A stretch of 64,000 bases of DNA. It comes from JAWLGZ01 sp041690635 (lineage in GTDB: Bacteria > Pseudomonadota > Gammaproteobacteria > Thiohalomonadales > Thiohalomonadaceae). Positions 1-9,594 of the stretch are shown one piece after another. Below the pieces are notes generated by a model. That model made no database searches. It was not told the origin of the DNA and was given only the letters and a program-made list of their open reading frames with translations. The DNA lies in the NCBI GenBank assembly GCA_041690635.1, contig JAWLGZ010000003.1, forward strand, positions 372,001-436,000, read 5' to 3'. Numbering within the stretch: position 1 is the stretch's first letter; every line of letters begins with the position of its first letter. Made by a program: the position numbers and the translations under genes.

Positions 1-158
1 TTGATCAGGAGCCTGACCTGCGCCCGGAGATGGAGCAGCGCGCGGGGCGCACCAGCGTCCCGCAGATCTTCATCGACGACTATCACGTCGGCGGCTTCGA
101 TGATCTCTCCGAACTGGACATCGACGGCGAACTGGACGAGCTGCTGGGGCTCGGCTAG
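1..158 (+). CDS. grxC: Glutaredoxin 3, C-terminal part (cut by window start)
   Basis: Only the last ~51 codons are present, in the frame beginning at base 3 and ending at TAG 156-158. The peptide contains TSVPQIFI, which holds the cis-proline glutathione-binding turn, followed by the GGFDDL element and an acidic C-terminal helix; both are typical of glutaredoxin 3. The CxxC active site would lie upstream of the window. Glutaredoxins reduce disulfides in the cytoplasm with glutathione. grxC directly before secB and gpsA is the usual gammaproteobacterial order, which supports the call. Confidence 0.85.
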   Translation, partial: DQEPDLRPEMEQRAGRTSVPQIFIDDYHVGGFDDLSELDIDGELDELLGLG

Positions 159-204
159 CCGTCTGCCGCCCGACACAACACACCTATCTGAGGAACGTAT
201 CACC

Positions 205-672
205 ATGGCCGAGCAGGAGAATGCCCCCAACCAGCCGCAGTTTGCCATTCAGCGGGTTTACATCAAGGATGTCTCGTTCGAGACGCCCAACGTGCCTGCG
301 GTGTTCCAGGCGAGCTGGGAACCGAAGGTGGACCTCAACCTTCACACCGGGGCCAACAAGCTTGGCGATGGGGTCTACGAGGTGGTACTGACCGTCACGG
401 TCACCACCAAGGTGGGTGAGACCACCGCCTACCTCGCCGAAGTGCATCAGGCAGGCATCTTCTCCATTATCGGCTTCGACGAACAGCAGGTCGGTCACAT
501 GATCGGCGCCTACTGCCCCAACATCCTGTTCCCCTTCGCCCGCGAGGCGGTAGCCGACCTGGTGGTCAAGGGGAGCTTCCCACAGCTCCTGCTGGCACCG
601 GTCAATTTCGACGCACTCTACGCCGACCACCTTCACAAGCAGCAGGAGGCGGGGGCCGAATCGAATCACTGA
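205..672 (+). CDS. secB: Protein-export chaperone SecB
   Basis: A 155-residue protein, normal SecB size. It holds pre-secretory proteins unfolded and delivers them to SecA at the Sec translocon. The N-terminus is followed by a QFAIQRVYIKDVSFETPN segment and later by GAYCPNILFPFAREA, both strongly conserved in SecB. The frame is open to the left edge, but ATG 205 is chosen because GAGGA lies at 190-194 and the homologous N-terminus starts here. The stop ends one base before the GTG of gpsA, so the two are probably co-translated in a grxC-secB-gpsA operon. Confidence 0.96.
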   Translation: MAEQENAPNQPQFAIQRVYIKDVSFETPNVPAVFQASWEPKVDLNLHTGANKLGDGVYEVVLTVTVTTKVGETTAYLAEVHQAGIFSIIGFDEQQVGHMIGAYCPNILFPFAREAVADLVVKGSFPQLLLAPVNFDALYADHLHKQQEAGAESNH

Positions 673-673
673 C

Positions 674-1687
674 GTGACCCCGAGCGTCGCCGTCCTCGGT
701 GCCGGCTCCTGGGGCACCGCGCTCGCCATCCTGATCGCCGGGAATGGCGCAAAGGTTCGGCTCTGGGCGCGAGACCCGGTGCAGGCGGAGCGGATGGTTG
801 CAGAGCGGCGCAACAGCCGCTATCTGCCGGAGGCGGCATTTCCTCCCGGACTGACCCCGACGGCAAGCCTGGACGAAGCGCTTGAGGGTGCCTCCGATCT
901 CCTGATTGCCGTACCAAGCCAAGCCTTCCGCGCCACCCTGGAGGCGGTGGCCCCGGGCCTGTGCGACACCCGGATCTCCTGGGCCACCAAGGGGCTGGAA
1001 TCCAACTCCCGCAAGCTGCTGCACCGGGTTTCCGAAGAGGTTCTCGGGGATCGCCCGATCGCGGTGATCTCCGGCCCCACCTTTGCCGGCGAGGTGGCCC
1101 GCGGCCTGCCCACGGCAGTAACCGTTGCCGCAAACGATTCCAACCTGGCGGAACACTTGGCCGAACTGCTGCACGGGCCCGCCTTCCGCGCCTACACCAG
1201 TGACGACGTGGTAGGGGTCGAACTGGGCGGTGCGGTGAAGAATGTCCTCGCCATCGCCGCCGGTATCGCCGACGGACTGGGGTTCGGTGCCAATACCCGC
1301 GCGGCACTCATTACCCGCGGACTGGTCGAACTGACCCGACTGGGCACCGCCCTGGGGGGCCGGCCCGAGACCTTCATGGGGCTGGCAGGACTGGGGGATC
1401 TGGTACTCACCTGCACCGACGATCAATCCCGCAACCGGCGCATTGGCCTGGCCATCGGCCGCGGCGCCACAGTGGATCAGGCCCGCTCCGGTATCGATCA
1501 GGTGGTGGAGGGGGTGCGCGGCGCCGCAGAGGTGGTGCACCTCGCCCGGGACAGCGGTGTCGAGATGCCCATCTGCGAACAGGTCTACCGGGTGCTTTAC
1601 GAGGGGCTGTCGCCGTTGGAGGCAGTGGAGCGGCTGCTCGGCCGGGAACAGAAGGCGGAGAGTCAGGGGCTAGGGGCTAGGGGCTAG
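674..1687 (+). CDS. gpsA: Glycerol-3-phosphate dehydrogenase [NAD(P)+]
   Basis: 337 residues. It reduces dihydroxyacetone phosphate to sn-glycerol 3-phosphate for phospholipid synthesis in the cytoplasm. The N-terminal Rossmann motif GAGSWGTALA, the central GPTFAGEVARG and GGAVKNVLAIAAG segments and GLGDLVLTCT are GpsA hallmarks. It starts with GTG one base after the secB stop. The last residues (about SQGLGARG) and the TAG stop are encoded by a tandem GGGGCTAG repeat, so the natural C-terminus has been rewritten by the repeat. Confidence 0.95.
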   Translation: MTPSVAVLGAGSWGTALAILIAGNGAKVRLWARDPVQAERMVAERRNSRYLPEAAFPPGLTPTASLDEALEGASDLLIAVPSQAFRATLEAVAPGLCDTRISWATKGLESNSRKLLHRVSEEVLGDRPIAVISGPTFAGEVARGLPTAVTVAANDSNLAEHLAELLHGPAFRAYTSDDVVGVELGGAVKNVLAIAAGIADGLGFGANTRAALITRGLVELTRLGTALGGRPETFMGLAGLGDLVLTCTDDQSRNRRIGLAIGRGATVDQARSGIDQVVEGVRGAAEVVHLARDSGVEMPICEQVYRVLYEGLSPLEAVERLLGREQKAESQGLGARG

Positions 1688-1789
1688 GGGCTAGGGGCTA
1701 CGGGATCTGTGTACCGATCTTTTCGCTTCAATAAGATTGTCGCGGAGCGACTCACTCCCTAGCCCCTAAACCCTAGCCCCCAGCCCCTG
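1664..1789. repeat. Facing GGGGCTAG tandem repeat arms between gpsA and trmL
   Basis: Left arm 1664-1704 is about five tandem copies of GGGGCTAG. Right arm 1757-1789 is the degenerate inverse complement (CCCTAGCCCC units). The roughly 50 bp between them is unrelated. The left arm contains the gpsA stop and the right arm the trmL stop, so two convergent genes both end inside the element. The arms could pair as a long stem and act as a two-way terminator. A related copy lies at 61551-61582. Confidence 0.8.
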
Positions 1790-2240
1790 AAAAACTGGTC
1801 TGCCGCCACGCCTCATAGACCACCACGGCCACGGCATTCGACAGGTTGAGGCTGCGATTGCCCGGCAGCATGGGTATGCGCAGGCGCTGCTCGGGCGGAA
1901 GGCGCTCCAGTATCTCGGCTGGCAGCCCGCGGGTTTCCGGTCCGAACATGAAGGCGTCACCGGGCCGGTACGCCGGCTCCGCGTAGCTGCGTTCGCCCCG
2001 GGTGGAGCAGGCGAACAGCCGACCCGGATGAACCTCGGCGAGAAAACCCTCCAGGGAGCCGTGCCGCCGCACGTGGGCAAGGTCATGGTAGTCCAGGCCG
2101 GCGCGGCGCAGCTGCCGCTCTTCCAGGGAGAAGCCGAGTGGCTCGATCAGATGCAGCCGGGCGCCGTTGTTGGCACACAGGCGGATGATATTGCCCGTAT
2201 TCGGCGGGATTTCCGGTTGGTAAAGTACGACCTCGAACAT
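1773..2240 (-). CDS. trmL: tRNA (cytidine(34)-2'-O)-methyltransferase TrmL
   Basis: 155 residues, the usual size of this minimal SPOUT (alpha/beta knot) enzyme. It 2'-O-methylates the wobble base of tRNA-Leu isoacceptors using SAM. Visible family motifs are PEIPPNTGNIIRLCAN near the N-terminus, FGPETRGLP (SAM-binding knot) and RSLNLSNAVAVVVYE at the C-terminus. Its ATG at 2238-2240 is back to back with the start of pyrD, so the two share a short divergent promoter region. The final residues and stop come from the GGGGCTAG repeat arm. Confidence 0.95.
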   Translation of the reverse strand: MFEVVLYQPEIPPNTGNIIRLCANNGARLHLIEPLGFSLEERQLRRAGLDYHDLAHVRRHGSLEGFLAEVHPGRLFACSTRGERSYAEPAYRPGDAFMFGPETRGLPAEILERLPPEQRLRIPMLPGNRSLNLSNAVAVVVYEAWRQTSFSGAGG

Positions 2241-2254
2241 TGAGGATTCCGAAG

Positions 2255-3226
2255 GTGAACAAAGACGATCGCGAAATGCTCGGGCTGGAGTTCTGTGGCC
2301 TGCGCTTCGACACGCCGCTGGTGCTGCTCTCCGGCTGCGTCGGGTTCGGCGAGGAGTATACCCGCGTCAAAGGCTTTTCCAACCGGGATGCCGGCGCGGT
2401 CTGCCTCAAGGGCACCACGCTTGAGCCGCGGCTCGGCAACCAGCCGCACCGCGTATTCGAGACCCCCATGGGGATGCTCAACGCCATCGGGCTGCAGAAT
2501 CCGGGCGCACGTTACGTCATCGATGGGATCCTGCCCGCCCTCGACTTCGACGAGACCCGCTTCATCGCCAACATCTCCGGCTCCACCGTGGAGGAGTACG
2601 CGGAGGTGGCGCGACTGTTCGATGACTCGCCTGTCGATGCCATCGAGATCAACATCTCCTGCCCCAACGTGAAGGCGGGGGGCGTCGCCTTCGGCAACGA
2701 CCCGGAGATGTCGGCGCGGGTAGTCGAAGCGGTGCGCGCCGCCACCGGCAAGCCGATCATCACCAAACTCTCTCCCAACCAGACCGACATTGCCGCCAAC
2801 GCAAGGCGCTGCATTGAGGCGGGTACCGACGCGTTTGCGGTGATCAACACGCTGATGGGGATGGCGATCGACGTGGAGCAGCGCGCGCCCATTCTGGGCA
2901 ACAACCAGGGCGGCCTCTCGGGGCCCGCCATCAAACCGGTGGCGCTGCTGAAGGTGCATCAGGTCTATCAGGTGTGCCGGGACCACGGCATTCCGATCAT
3001 CGGGCAGGGGGGAGTCGCCTCCGCCGAGGATGCGCTGGAGTTTCTGATCGCCGGCGCCACCGCGGTCGGGGTGGGCACGGCGCTCTTCTACGACCCTCTG
3101 CTGCTGCCGACCATCAATGCCGGTATCGTGGACTATCTGAAACGCCACGGCCTCACCGAGGTGTCCCAGCTCACCGGGACACTGGTGCTCAACGACAACA
3201 CCTTGCGGACCTGCGGCTGCAATTAG
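2255..3226 (+). CDS. pyrD: Dihydroorotate dehydrogenase, class 1 (catalytic subunit-like)
   Basis: Oxidises dihydroorotate to orotate in pyrimidine synthesis with an FMN cofactor. The motif NISCPNVK places a cysteine at the active-site base position, the signature of soluble class 1 enzymes; the membrane-bound class 2 enzymes common in gammaproteobacteria have serine there. GQGGVASAEDALEFLIAGA and VGVGTALFYDP form the FMN phosphate site. GTG 2255 is preferred over TTG 2240 and ATG 2276 because GAGGA at 2242-2246 is 8 bases upstream, giving 323 residues. No pyrK-like electron-transfer subunit is in the window. The C-terminus ends CGCN, which I do not recognise as usual. Confidence 0.88.
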   Translation: MNKDDREMLGLEFCGLRFDTPLVLLSGCVGFGEEYTRVKGFSNRDAGAVCLKGTTLEPRLGNQPHRVFETPMGMLNAIGLQNPGARYVIDGILPALDFDETRFIANISGSTVEEYAEVARLFDDSPVDAIEINISCPNVKAGGVAFGNDPEMSARVVEAVRAATGKPIITKLSPNQTDIAANARRCIEAGTDAFAVINTLMGMAIDVEQRAPILGNNQGGLSGPAIKPVALLKVHQVYQVCRDHGIPIIGQGGVASAEDALEFLIAGATAVGVGTALFYDPLLLPTINAGIVDYLKRHGLTEVSQLTGTLVLNDNTLRTCGCN

Positions 3227-3230
3227 GTTG

Positions 3231-3357
3231 CTCTCGCAGAGACGCCAAGCACGCGGAGAGGGACGGGCGGGAATCACGCGATCGATGCGAATCGCTTCGC
3301 TCAACCCATCCTACATTCTGGTTTTCTTTGCGCGCCTGGCGTCTCTGCGAGAGTCAC
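3231..3357. repeat. CTCTCGCAGAGACGCCAAG-type facing repeat pair
   Basis: Left arm 3231-3261 and inverse right arm 3327-3357 fill most of the gap between the convergent pyrD and ntrC. The same family recurs at 9830-10054, 14221-14294 and 17354-17466, with a relative at 14659-14845, always between genes and mostly as a left arm, a 30-90 bp spacer and an inverse right arm. Confidence 0.75.
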
Positions 3358-3381
3358 ATTTTTTTCAGAGGACGGCCCGCC

Positions 3382-4787
<1,406 letters not shown>

Positions 4788-4791
<4 letters not shown>

Positions 4792-5870
4792 GGCTTCGCG
4801 GTCCCTTTATTGCTGGGCTGTTCCAGGGGCAACAGCACGGTGAATACCGTACGACCGGGCTGGCTCTCGCACTCGATGAGTCCGCCGTGTACGTTGATCA
4901 GCGATTGGGCGATGGGCAGACCGAGCCCGGTACCGTCCGGCCGGCCCGTCACCATGGGGAGGAAGATGTTCTCCCGCACCTCAGGGGCGATGCCGGGACC
5001 GTCGTCGATGACATCGATGCGGGCGACCAGTTTGTGGCGCACACTGCCGATGGTGTACTGCCGCAGCGTCCGGGAGCGCATGATGATGTGTCCCCGTTCG
5101 GCGACCGCCTGCGCGGCGTTGCGCACCAGGTTCAACACCGCCTGGATGAGCTGGTCGGGGTCGGCCTCCAGGTCTGGGATACTGGGGTCGTAGTCGCTGT
5201 GGATCTGCACCGATTCGGGCAGCTCCGCGGCCACCAGCTGCCGCACCCGCTCCAGTACGTGGTGGATATTGATGGGGTGCTTGTGAGGCAGGGCGTTGGG
5301 TCCAAGCATCCGGTTCAACAGGTTTTGCAGCCGATCCGCCTCGGCGATGATGATTTGTGTGTACTCCTTCAGCGACGCATCGGTGAGCTCGCGTTCCAGT
5401 AACTGGGCGGCACCGCGCAGGCCACCCAGCGGGTTCTTGATCTCGTGGGCCAGCCCCCGCACCAGCAGGCGGGTCGCCTGACTCTGAGCCAGCAGGTTCT
5501 CCTCACGGGTGATGCGCAACTGGCGGTCCACCTGGGTCAACTCCACCAGCAGCTCCCGCTCGCGCTCCGGCTCCAGCAGGGGCACGGCCGTGACATCGAC
5601 CGTGACCCGGTTTGCACCAATCTGGAGCGCCAGCTCACGCTCGGTGAACGGGTGGCCGGAGGTGATGGCGGTTTGGAGGGAGGCCAGCAACCCGGCATCG
5701 GGCAGGAGATCGGCCGCGGCGGCACCGGTGATGCGTCGGGCGCTCACCGCGAACAGCATCTCGGCTGCCGGATTGATATGGACCAGCTCCAGCCGGCGGT
5801 CGAACAGCAGCACGCCGGTATGGAGGTTCTCCAACACCCGCTGGCTCAGCACCTCTTTCGCCGTTTCCAT
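4788..5870 (-). CDS. ntrB: Nitrogen sensor histidine kinase/phosphatase NtrB
   Basis: 360 residues: an N-terminal PAS-like domain (about 10-120, no membrane segment, so cytoplasmic), the H-box LAHEIKNPLGG (about residue 140), an N-box around NLVRNAAQA, and glycine-rich ATP-lid motifs DDGPGI and GTGLGLPIA. It phosphorylates or dephosphorylates NtrC depending on PII proteins. It overlaps ntrC by ATGA. An NtrC-type operator about 150 bp upstream suggests autoregulation. Confidence 0.96.
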
Positions 5871-6019
5871 GTGCGACCCTATGCAAGAAGCAAACCACTG
5901 AAGAGAGGGTCGCCGACCGTGGGCGGCGTAACCGCATTCCCCTTTATCAACGGGTTAGCGGCACGGACCGAGATGATGGCCGACGCTTGTGCGCGGCGAC
6001 GCTCCACGGCGGGGGCAAA

Positions 6020-6036
6020 TGCACCATTTTAGTGCG
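6020..6036. promoter_or_regulatory. NtrC-binding site upstream of ntrB
   Basis: TGCACCATTTTAGTGCG matches the NtrC consensus TGCACC-N5-GGTGCA in both half-sites with small deviations. It lies about 150 bp upstream of the ntrB start, in the 264-bp gap between ntrB and the DUF4124 gene. Negative autoregulation of ntrBC by NtrC is known in enterics. I see no convincing sigma-54 promoter to go with it. Confidence 0.6.
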
Positions 6037-6134
6037 ACCCATCGCCATGATAGTGCGTTTCATGTACGACGGAAATCTCGCCGTACCGGAGCAGGTCCCC
6101 GGGGGCTTCGACACCCCCCGAACGGAATGGGCGT

Positions 6135-6662
6135 TTACGTCCGCCCCGGGAAGAGCGCGGAGGGCTGGTGCATGTAAAAGGTGATCGGCTGGGTGGAGGT
6201 GATGACGCGGCCGGCGGCGTTACGCACCTGGGCGCTGACCGTATGGGCCCCGCGAGGGATGCCGGTGAGCCGGTAGGTATCGGTGCGCCCGCTGGCGCGC
6301 ACCTCCCCATCCACCACGATTACCACCTGGTGATCCGCTTCCAGTTCCGGGTGGAGGCGCACCGCAACCAGCACGTTTCCGCGCGCATCCCGGACCGTCT
6401 CCTCCGGATTCGGTGCGCTGATTTCAAAGGTGTCGTAGCCGAGAGAGGCCCGTTTGGCGGCCGACTCGGCCTCCGGCTGAAAACGGTGTTGAGGTGGCGG
6501 GCTGAAGGTCTGGGTCTCCGGAATGGTGAACTCCTCCGCCCCTGGACGCGGCTCGTCGGTGAACTCCACACTGCCGTCGGGATGAACGATGCGGTAGGTC
6601 GGATCGGCCGCCATGGCCGGTGCGACCAGCAGTGCGAGGAGGGGTGGGAGCAGGCGGTTCAT
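6135..6662 (-). CDS. DUF4124 domain-containing secreted protein
   Basis: 175 residues from ATG 6662. It has a clear signal peptide (MNRLLPPLLALLVAPAMA, cleavage near AMA-AD), so it is probably periplasmic. The segment after it, YRIVHPDGSVEFTDEPRPGA, is the short DUF4124 motif in which a tyrosine/valine-rich strand is followed by FTD-P. The C-terminal half is rich in beta strands and contains a VVIVVDG and TYRLTGIPRGAH pattern resembling a small Ig-like or PEGA-like fold. No enzymatic motif is visible. A DUF4124 gene between glnA and ntrBC is a recurring arrangement in gammaproteobacteria, but its role is unknown. Confidence 0.85.
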   Translation of the reverse strand: MNRLLPPLLALLVAPAMAADPTYRIVHPDGSVEFTDEPRPGAEEFTIPETQTFSPPPQHRFQPEAESAAKRASLGYDTFEISAPNPEETVRDARGNVLVAVRLHPELEADHQVVIVVDGEVRASGRTDTYRLTGIPRGAHTVSAQVRNAAGRVITSTQPITFYMHQPSALFPGRT

Positions 6663-6756
6663 CGGGGCACACGTTCCTTGAGGCACTCGGGCTGAGCATA
6701 CACCCCCGCTTCCGGGACGCAAACAGCCGACACCTCCAGCCCGGCCGCAAAAACGA

Positions 6757-6780
6757 AAAACGCCCCGAACGGGGCGTTTT
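6757..6780 (-). terminator. Intrinsic terminator of glnA
   Basis: AAAACGCCCC-GAA-type hairpin: 10-base arms (AAAACGCCCC / GGGGCGTTTT) around a short loop, ending in a T run when read leftward. It lies just downstream of the glnA stop and separates glnA from the DUF4124 gene on the same strand. Confidence 0.9.
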
Positions 6781-6803
6781 CCGATTTGGCCGAAGCGATC
6801 GAA

Positions 6804-8210
6804 TCAGACGCTGTAGTACATGTCGAACTCGACCGGATGGGTGGTCATACGCAGGCGCGTGATGTCCTCCATCTTCAGTGCGATGTAGGCGTCGATCATC
6901 TCCTTGGTGAACACACCGCCGACGGTGAGGAACTCATAGTCGTTCTGCAGCGCTTCCAGCGCCATGTCCAGCGAGTGGCACACGGTCGGGATGTTCTTCG
7001 CCTCCTCGGCCGGCAGGTCGTACAGATCCTTGTCCATGGCATCGCCCGGGTGGATCTTGTTCTGGATGCCGTCGAGGCCGGCCATCAGCATCGCGGCGAA
7101 CGCCAGATAGGGGTTGGCGATGGGGTCCGGGAAGCGGACCTCGATGCGGCGGCCCTTCGGCTTGGTGACGTAGGGGATGCGAATGGAGGCGGAGCGGTTG
7201 CGGGCGGAGTAGGCCAGCATCACCGGAGCCTCGAAGCCGGGCACCAGGCGCTTGTAGGAGTTGGTGCCGGGGTTGGTGAAGGCGTTCAGCGCGCGGGCGT
7301 GCTTGATGATGCCGCCGATGTAGTAGAGCGCGGTCTCGGACAGCCCGCCGTAGCCGTTGCCGGCAAAGGTGTTCTCGCCGTTCTTGCCGATGGACATGTG
7401 GACGTGCATGCCCGAGCCGTTGTCGCCGACGATCGGCTTCGGCATGAAGGTGGCGGTCTTGCCGTAGGCGTGGGCCACGTTGTGCACCACGTACTTCAGG
7501 GTCTGCACCTCGTCGGCCTTCTTGATCAGGGTGTTGGCGCCGACGCCGATCTCGCACTGGCCGGCGGTGGCCACCTCGTGGTGGTGCACCTCGACATCGA
7601 GACCCATCTCCTCCATGGCCAGGCACATGGCGGCGCGGATGTCGTTCAGGGAGTCGACCGGCGGGACCGGGAAGTAGCCGCCCTTGACCTTGGGACGGTG
7701 GCCCATGTTGCCGTCGGCATAGACCCGCTCGGTGTTCCAGCTCGCCTCTTCGGAGTCGATCTTGACGAAGGAGCCGGACATGTCGGAGCCCCAGCGGACG
7801 TCGTCGAGGATGAAGAACTCCGGCTCCGGCCCGAACAGGGCAATGTCGCCGATACCGGTGGACTTCAGGTACTCCTCGGCGCGGCGGGCAACCGAACGCG
7901 GGTCACGCTCGTAGCCCTGCATGGTCGAGGGCTCGATGATGTCGCAGGTGATGTTGAGGGTGGGCTCGTCGGTGAACGGGTCGAGCATCGCGGTGGCGGC
8001 GTCCGGCATCAGGATCATGTCCGACTCCTGAATCCCCTTCCAGCCGGCGATGGAGGAGCCGTCGAACATCACGCCGTCGGCAAAGGTGTCCTCGTCGATA
8101 CGGTGGGCGGGGTAGCTGACGTGCTGCTGCTTGCCGCGGGAATCGGTAAAGCGGAAGTCGACAAACTTCACGCCCTTGTCCTTGATCGTTTTCAGAACCT
8201 CGTCAGACAT
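6804..8210 (-). CDS. glnA: Glutamine synthetase type I
   Basis: 468 residues, normal for the dodecameric GSI-beta enzyme that makes glutamine from glutamate, ammonia and ATP in the cytoplasm. Motifs: MFDGSSIAGW near residue 50, the metal and ATP site GPEPEFF, KPIVGDNGSGMHVHMS, the catalytic loop NPGTNSYKRLVPG and RIEVRFPDP. The adenylylation site is present as KDLYDLPAEE, so GlnE control is expected. A sigma-54 promoter and two NtrC enhancers lie upstream, and a terminator follows. Confidence 0.98.
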   Translation of the reverse strand: MSDEVLKTIKDKGVKFVDFRFTDSRGKQQHVSYPAHRIDEDTFADGVMFDGSSIAGWKGIQESDMILMPDAATAMLDPFTDEPTLNITCDIIEPSTMQGYERDPRSVARRAEEYLKSTGIGDIALFGPEPEFFILDDVRWGSDMSGSFVKIDSEEASWNTERVYADGNMGHRPKVKGGYFPVPPVDSLNDIRAAMCLAMEEMGLDVEVHHHEVATAGQCEIGVGANTLIKKADEVQTLKYVVHNVAHAYGKTATFMPKPIVGDNGSGMHVHMSIGKNGENTFAGNGYGGLSETALYYIGGIIKHARALNAFTNPGTNSYKRLVPGFEAPVMLAYSARNRSASIRIPYVTKPKGRRIEVRFPDPIANPYLAFAAMLMAGLDGIQNKIHPGDAMDKDLYDLPAEEAKNIPTVCHSLDMALEALQNDYEFLTVGGVFTKEMIDAYIALKMEDITRLRMTTHPVEFDMYYSV

Positions 8211-8284
8211 GGAAACGTCTCCCAGAAAAATAAGTGTGGATTGCCGTGGCCCGATCCGCCCTGGGGCAGATTTTGCCGAAAAAT

Positions 8285-8300
8285 TGCATGAACCATGCCA
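8285..8300 (-). promoter_or_regulatory. Sigma-54 promoter of glnA
   Basis: Read on the minus strand the sequence is TGGCATGGTTCATGCA, against the consensus TGGCACGNNNNTTGCW. The GG and GC dinucleotides are spaced exactly as required. It lies about 75 bp upstream of the glnA start codon. Confidence 0.85.
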
Positions 8301-8362
8301 TTAGCTAAACGCTTGAATTCCCTTAGGGTCGAAATCGTGCCCACCCTCCGGGCCGGCGCGGA

Positions 8363-8410
8363 TGCACCATGTTGGAGCGCGCCCGGAGAGGCGCGCACCA
8401 ACATGGTGCG
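8363..8410. promoter_or_regulatory. Tandem NtrC enhancer sites for glnA
   Basis: Two 17-bp sites. 8363-8379 is TGCACCATGTTGGAGCG. 8394-8410 is CGCACCAACATGGTGCG, a perfect palindrome apart from its 3-bp centre. Their centres lie roughly 100 and 130 bp upstream of the start site predicted from the sigma-54 promoter, close to the layout of enteric glnAp2. The second touches the stop of the convergently placed cation exporter gene. Confidence 0.88.
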
Positions 8411-8412
8411 CC

Positions 8413-9594
8413 TCAGAAGTAATAGACCCGCACGGCACCGATATCCTCCACGGCCGCCGCCGCGGCCTGCAGGCGGCGACCCAGCGACCGCAACTCCTCG
8501 ACGCTCTCTGCCGCCCCGAGGGAGAGGTACACGTCCACAGACACCTTGCCGTCCAGGTAGTGCAGGGCGATCCGATCAATCCCCACCATCCCGGGCAGCG
8601 CCTCCCAGCTCGCTCGCAGCCGCGCCTCCAGTTCGTGCCGCTGCGGCAGGTCCACACTGGGGCGGGTGGTCTCGTCATCCTCGGGATCGATATGGACCAG
8701 CACGTCCTGCACCTCGGGGATGCGGTCGATCACCCGCGTGCGGACCGTCTCGCTGATGTGGTGCCCCTCGGAGACTGTGATCTCCGGGTTCACCAGGATG
8801 TGTACATCGGCCAGCGCATCCGACCCCATGCGCCGGGTGCGCAGCATGTGGAGCGATTCCACGCCGTCCACGCCGGTGATGGTCTCCCGGATAGCCTCCA
8901 CCCGCTCCTCGTCAAGGGCGGTATCCACCAGTTCACGCAGACTGTGCCAGGCCAGGTCCCAGCCCACCTTGGCGATCATCAGCGCCACGGCCACGGCCGC
9001 AATGGCGTCCAGATAGGGCAGCCCGGCCATGGTGCCGGCCACACCGACGATGACCACAATGGATGAGATCGCATCGGTACGGTGGTGCCAGGCATTCGCG
9101 CGCAGCAGGTTGGACCGTACCCGGCGCGCGATCACCAGCGTGTAACGGTAGAGCCCCTCCTTGGCCAGCACCGAGACCGCCGCCGCCACCAGGGCGAGCG
9201 CACCGGGCACCAGCAGGGAGTTGGGATCGAACAGACGGCTGATCGCATCCCAGGCGATACCGGCGCCGACCAGGATCAGAATCACGCCGAGCGCCACCGT
9301 CACCGCCGTCTCGATACGCGCGTGGCCGTAAGGGTGGGTCTCGTCCGCATCCCGGCTGCCGTGCTTGGCGGCGATCACCACCATCACGTCGGTCACCAGA
9401 TCGGAGAGGGAGTGGACCGCATCGGCCACCAGCGCCTGGGACTGGGCAATCCAGCCGACCACCCCTTTGCCCAGGGCGAGCAGCAGATTGATCACCGCGC
9501 CGATGAGGGTCACCCGTTTCGAGGCCAGGTACCGGGCATCATCGCCGGCGGCCGGGGGGATGTAGTGGAAGTGGTGATCGTGCGCGCTACCCAT
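8413..9594 (-). CDS. Cation diffusion facilitator family exporter
   Basis: 393 residues from ATG 9594. An N-terminal stretch with HDHHFH is followed by six predicted membrane helices. Metal-site motifs are ADAVHSLSD in TM2 and HHRTDAIS in TM5, and HPYGHARIET lies in the loop after TM2. The cytoplasmic C-terminal domain (about 210-393) is longer than the usual ~90 residues and appears to hold two regulatory subdomains. CDF proteins export Zn, Fe, Mn or Co in exchange for protons; the substrate cannot be read here. The start overlaps the stop of the TusA-family gene by 8 bp, so the two are translationally coupled. Confidence 0.92.
   Translation of the reverse strand: MGSAHDHHFHYIPPAAGDDARYLASKRVTLIGAVINLLLALGKGVVGWIAQSQALVADAVHSLSDLVTDVMVVIAAKHGSRDADETHPYGHARIETAVTVALGVILILVGAGIAWDAISRLFDPNSLLVPGALALVAAAVSVLAKEGLYRYTLVIARRVRSNLLRANAWHHRTDAISSIVVIVGVAGTMAGLPYLDAIAAVAVALMIAKVGWDLAWHSLRELVDTALDEERVEAIRETITGVDGVESLHMLRTRRMGSDALADVHILVNPEITVSEGHHISETVRTRVIDRIPEVQDVLVHIDPEDDETTRPSVDLPQRHELEARLRASWEALPGMVGIDRIALHYLDGKVSVDVYLSLGAAESVEELRSLGRRLQAAAAAVEDIGAVRVYYF

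Noticed and set aside
1664..1704. Tandem GGGGCTAG units as a CRISPR-like array
   Set aside because: The units are contiguous 7-8 bp repeats without spacers. There are no cas genes in the window.
5882..5897. Sigma-54-like sequence (minus strand TGGTTTGCTTCTTGCA) before ntrB
   Set aside because: The spacing is right but three core bases differ, and the start site would fall on the ntrB start codon, leaving no leader.
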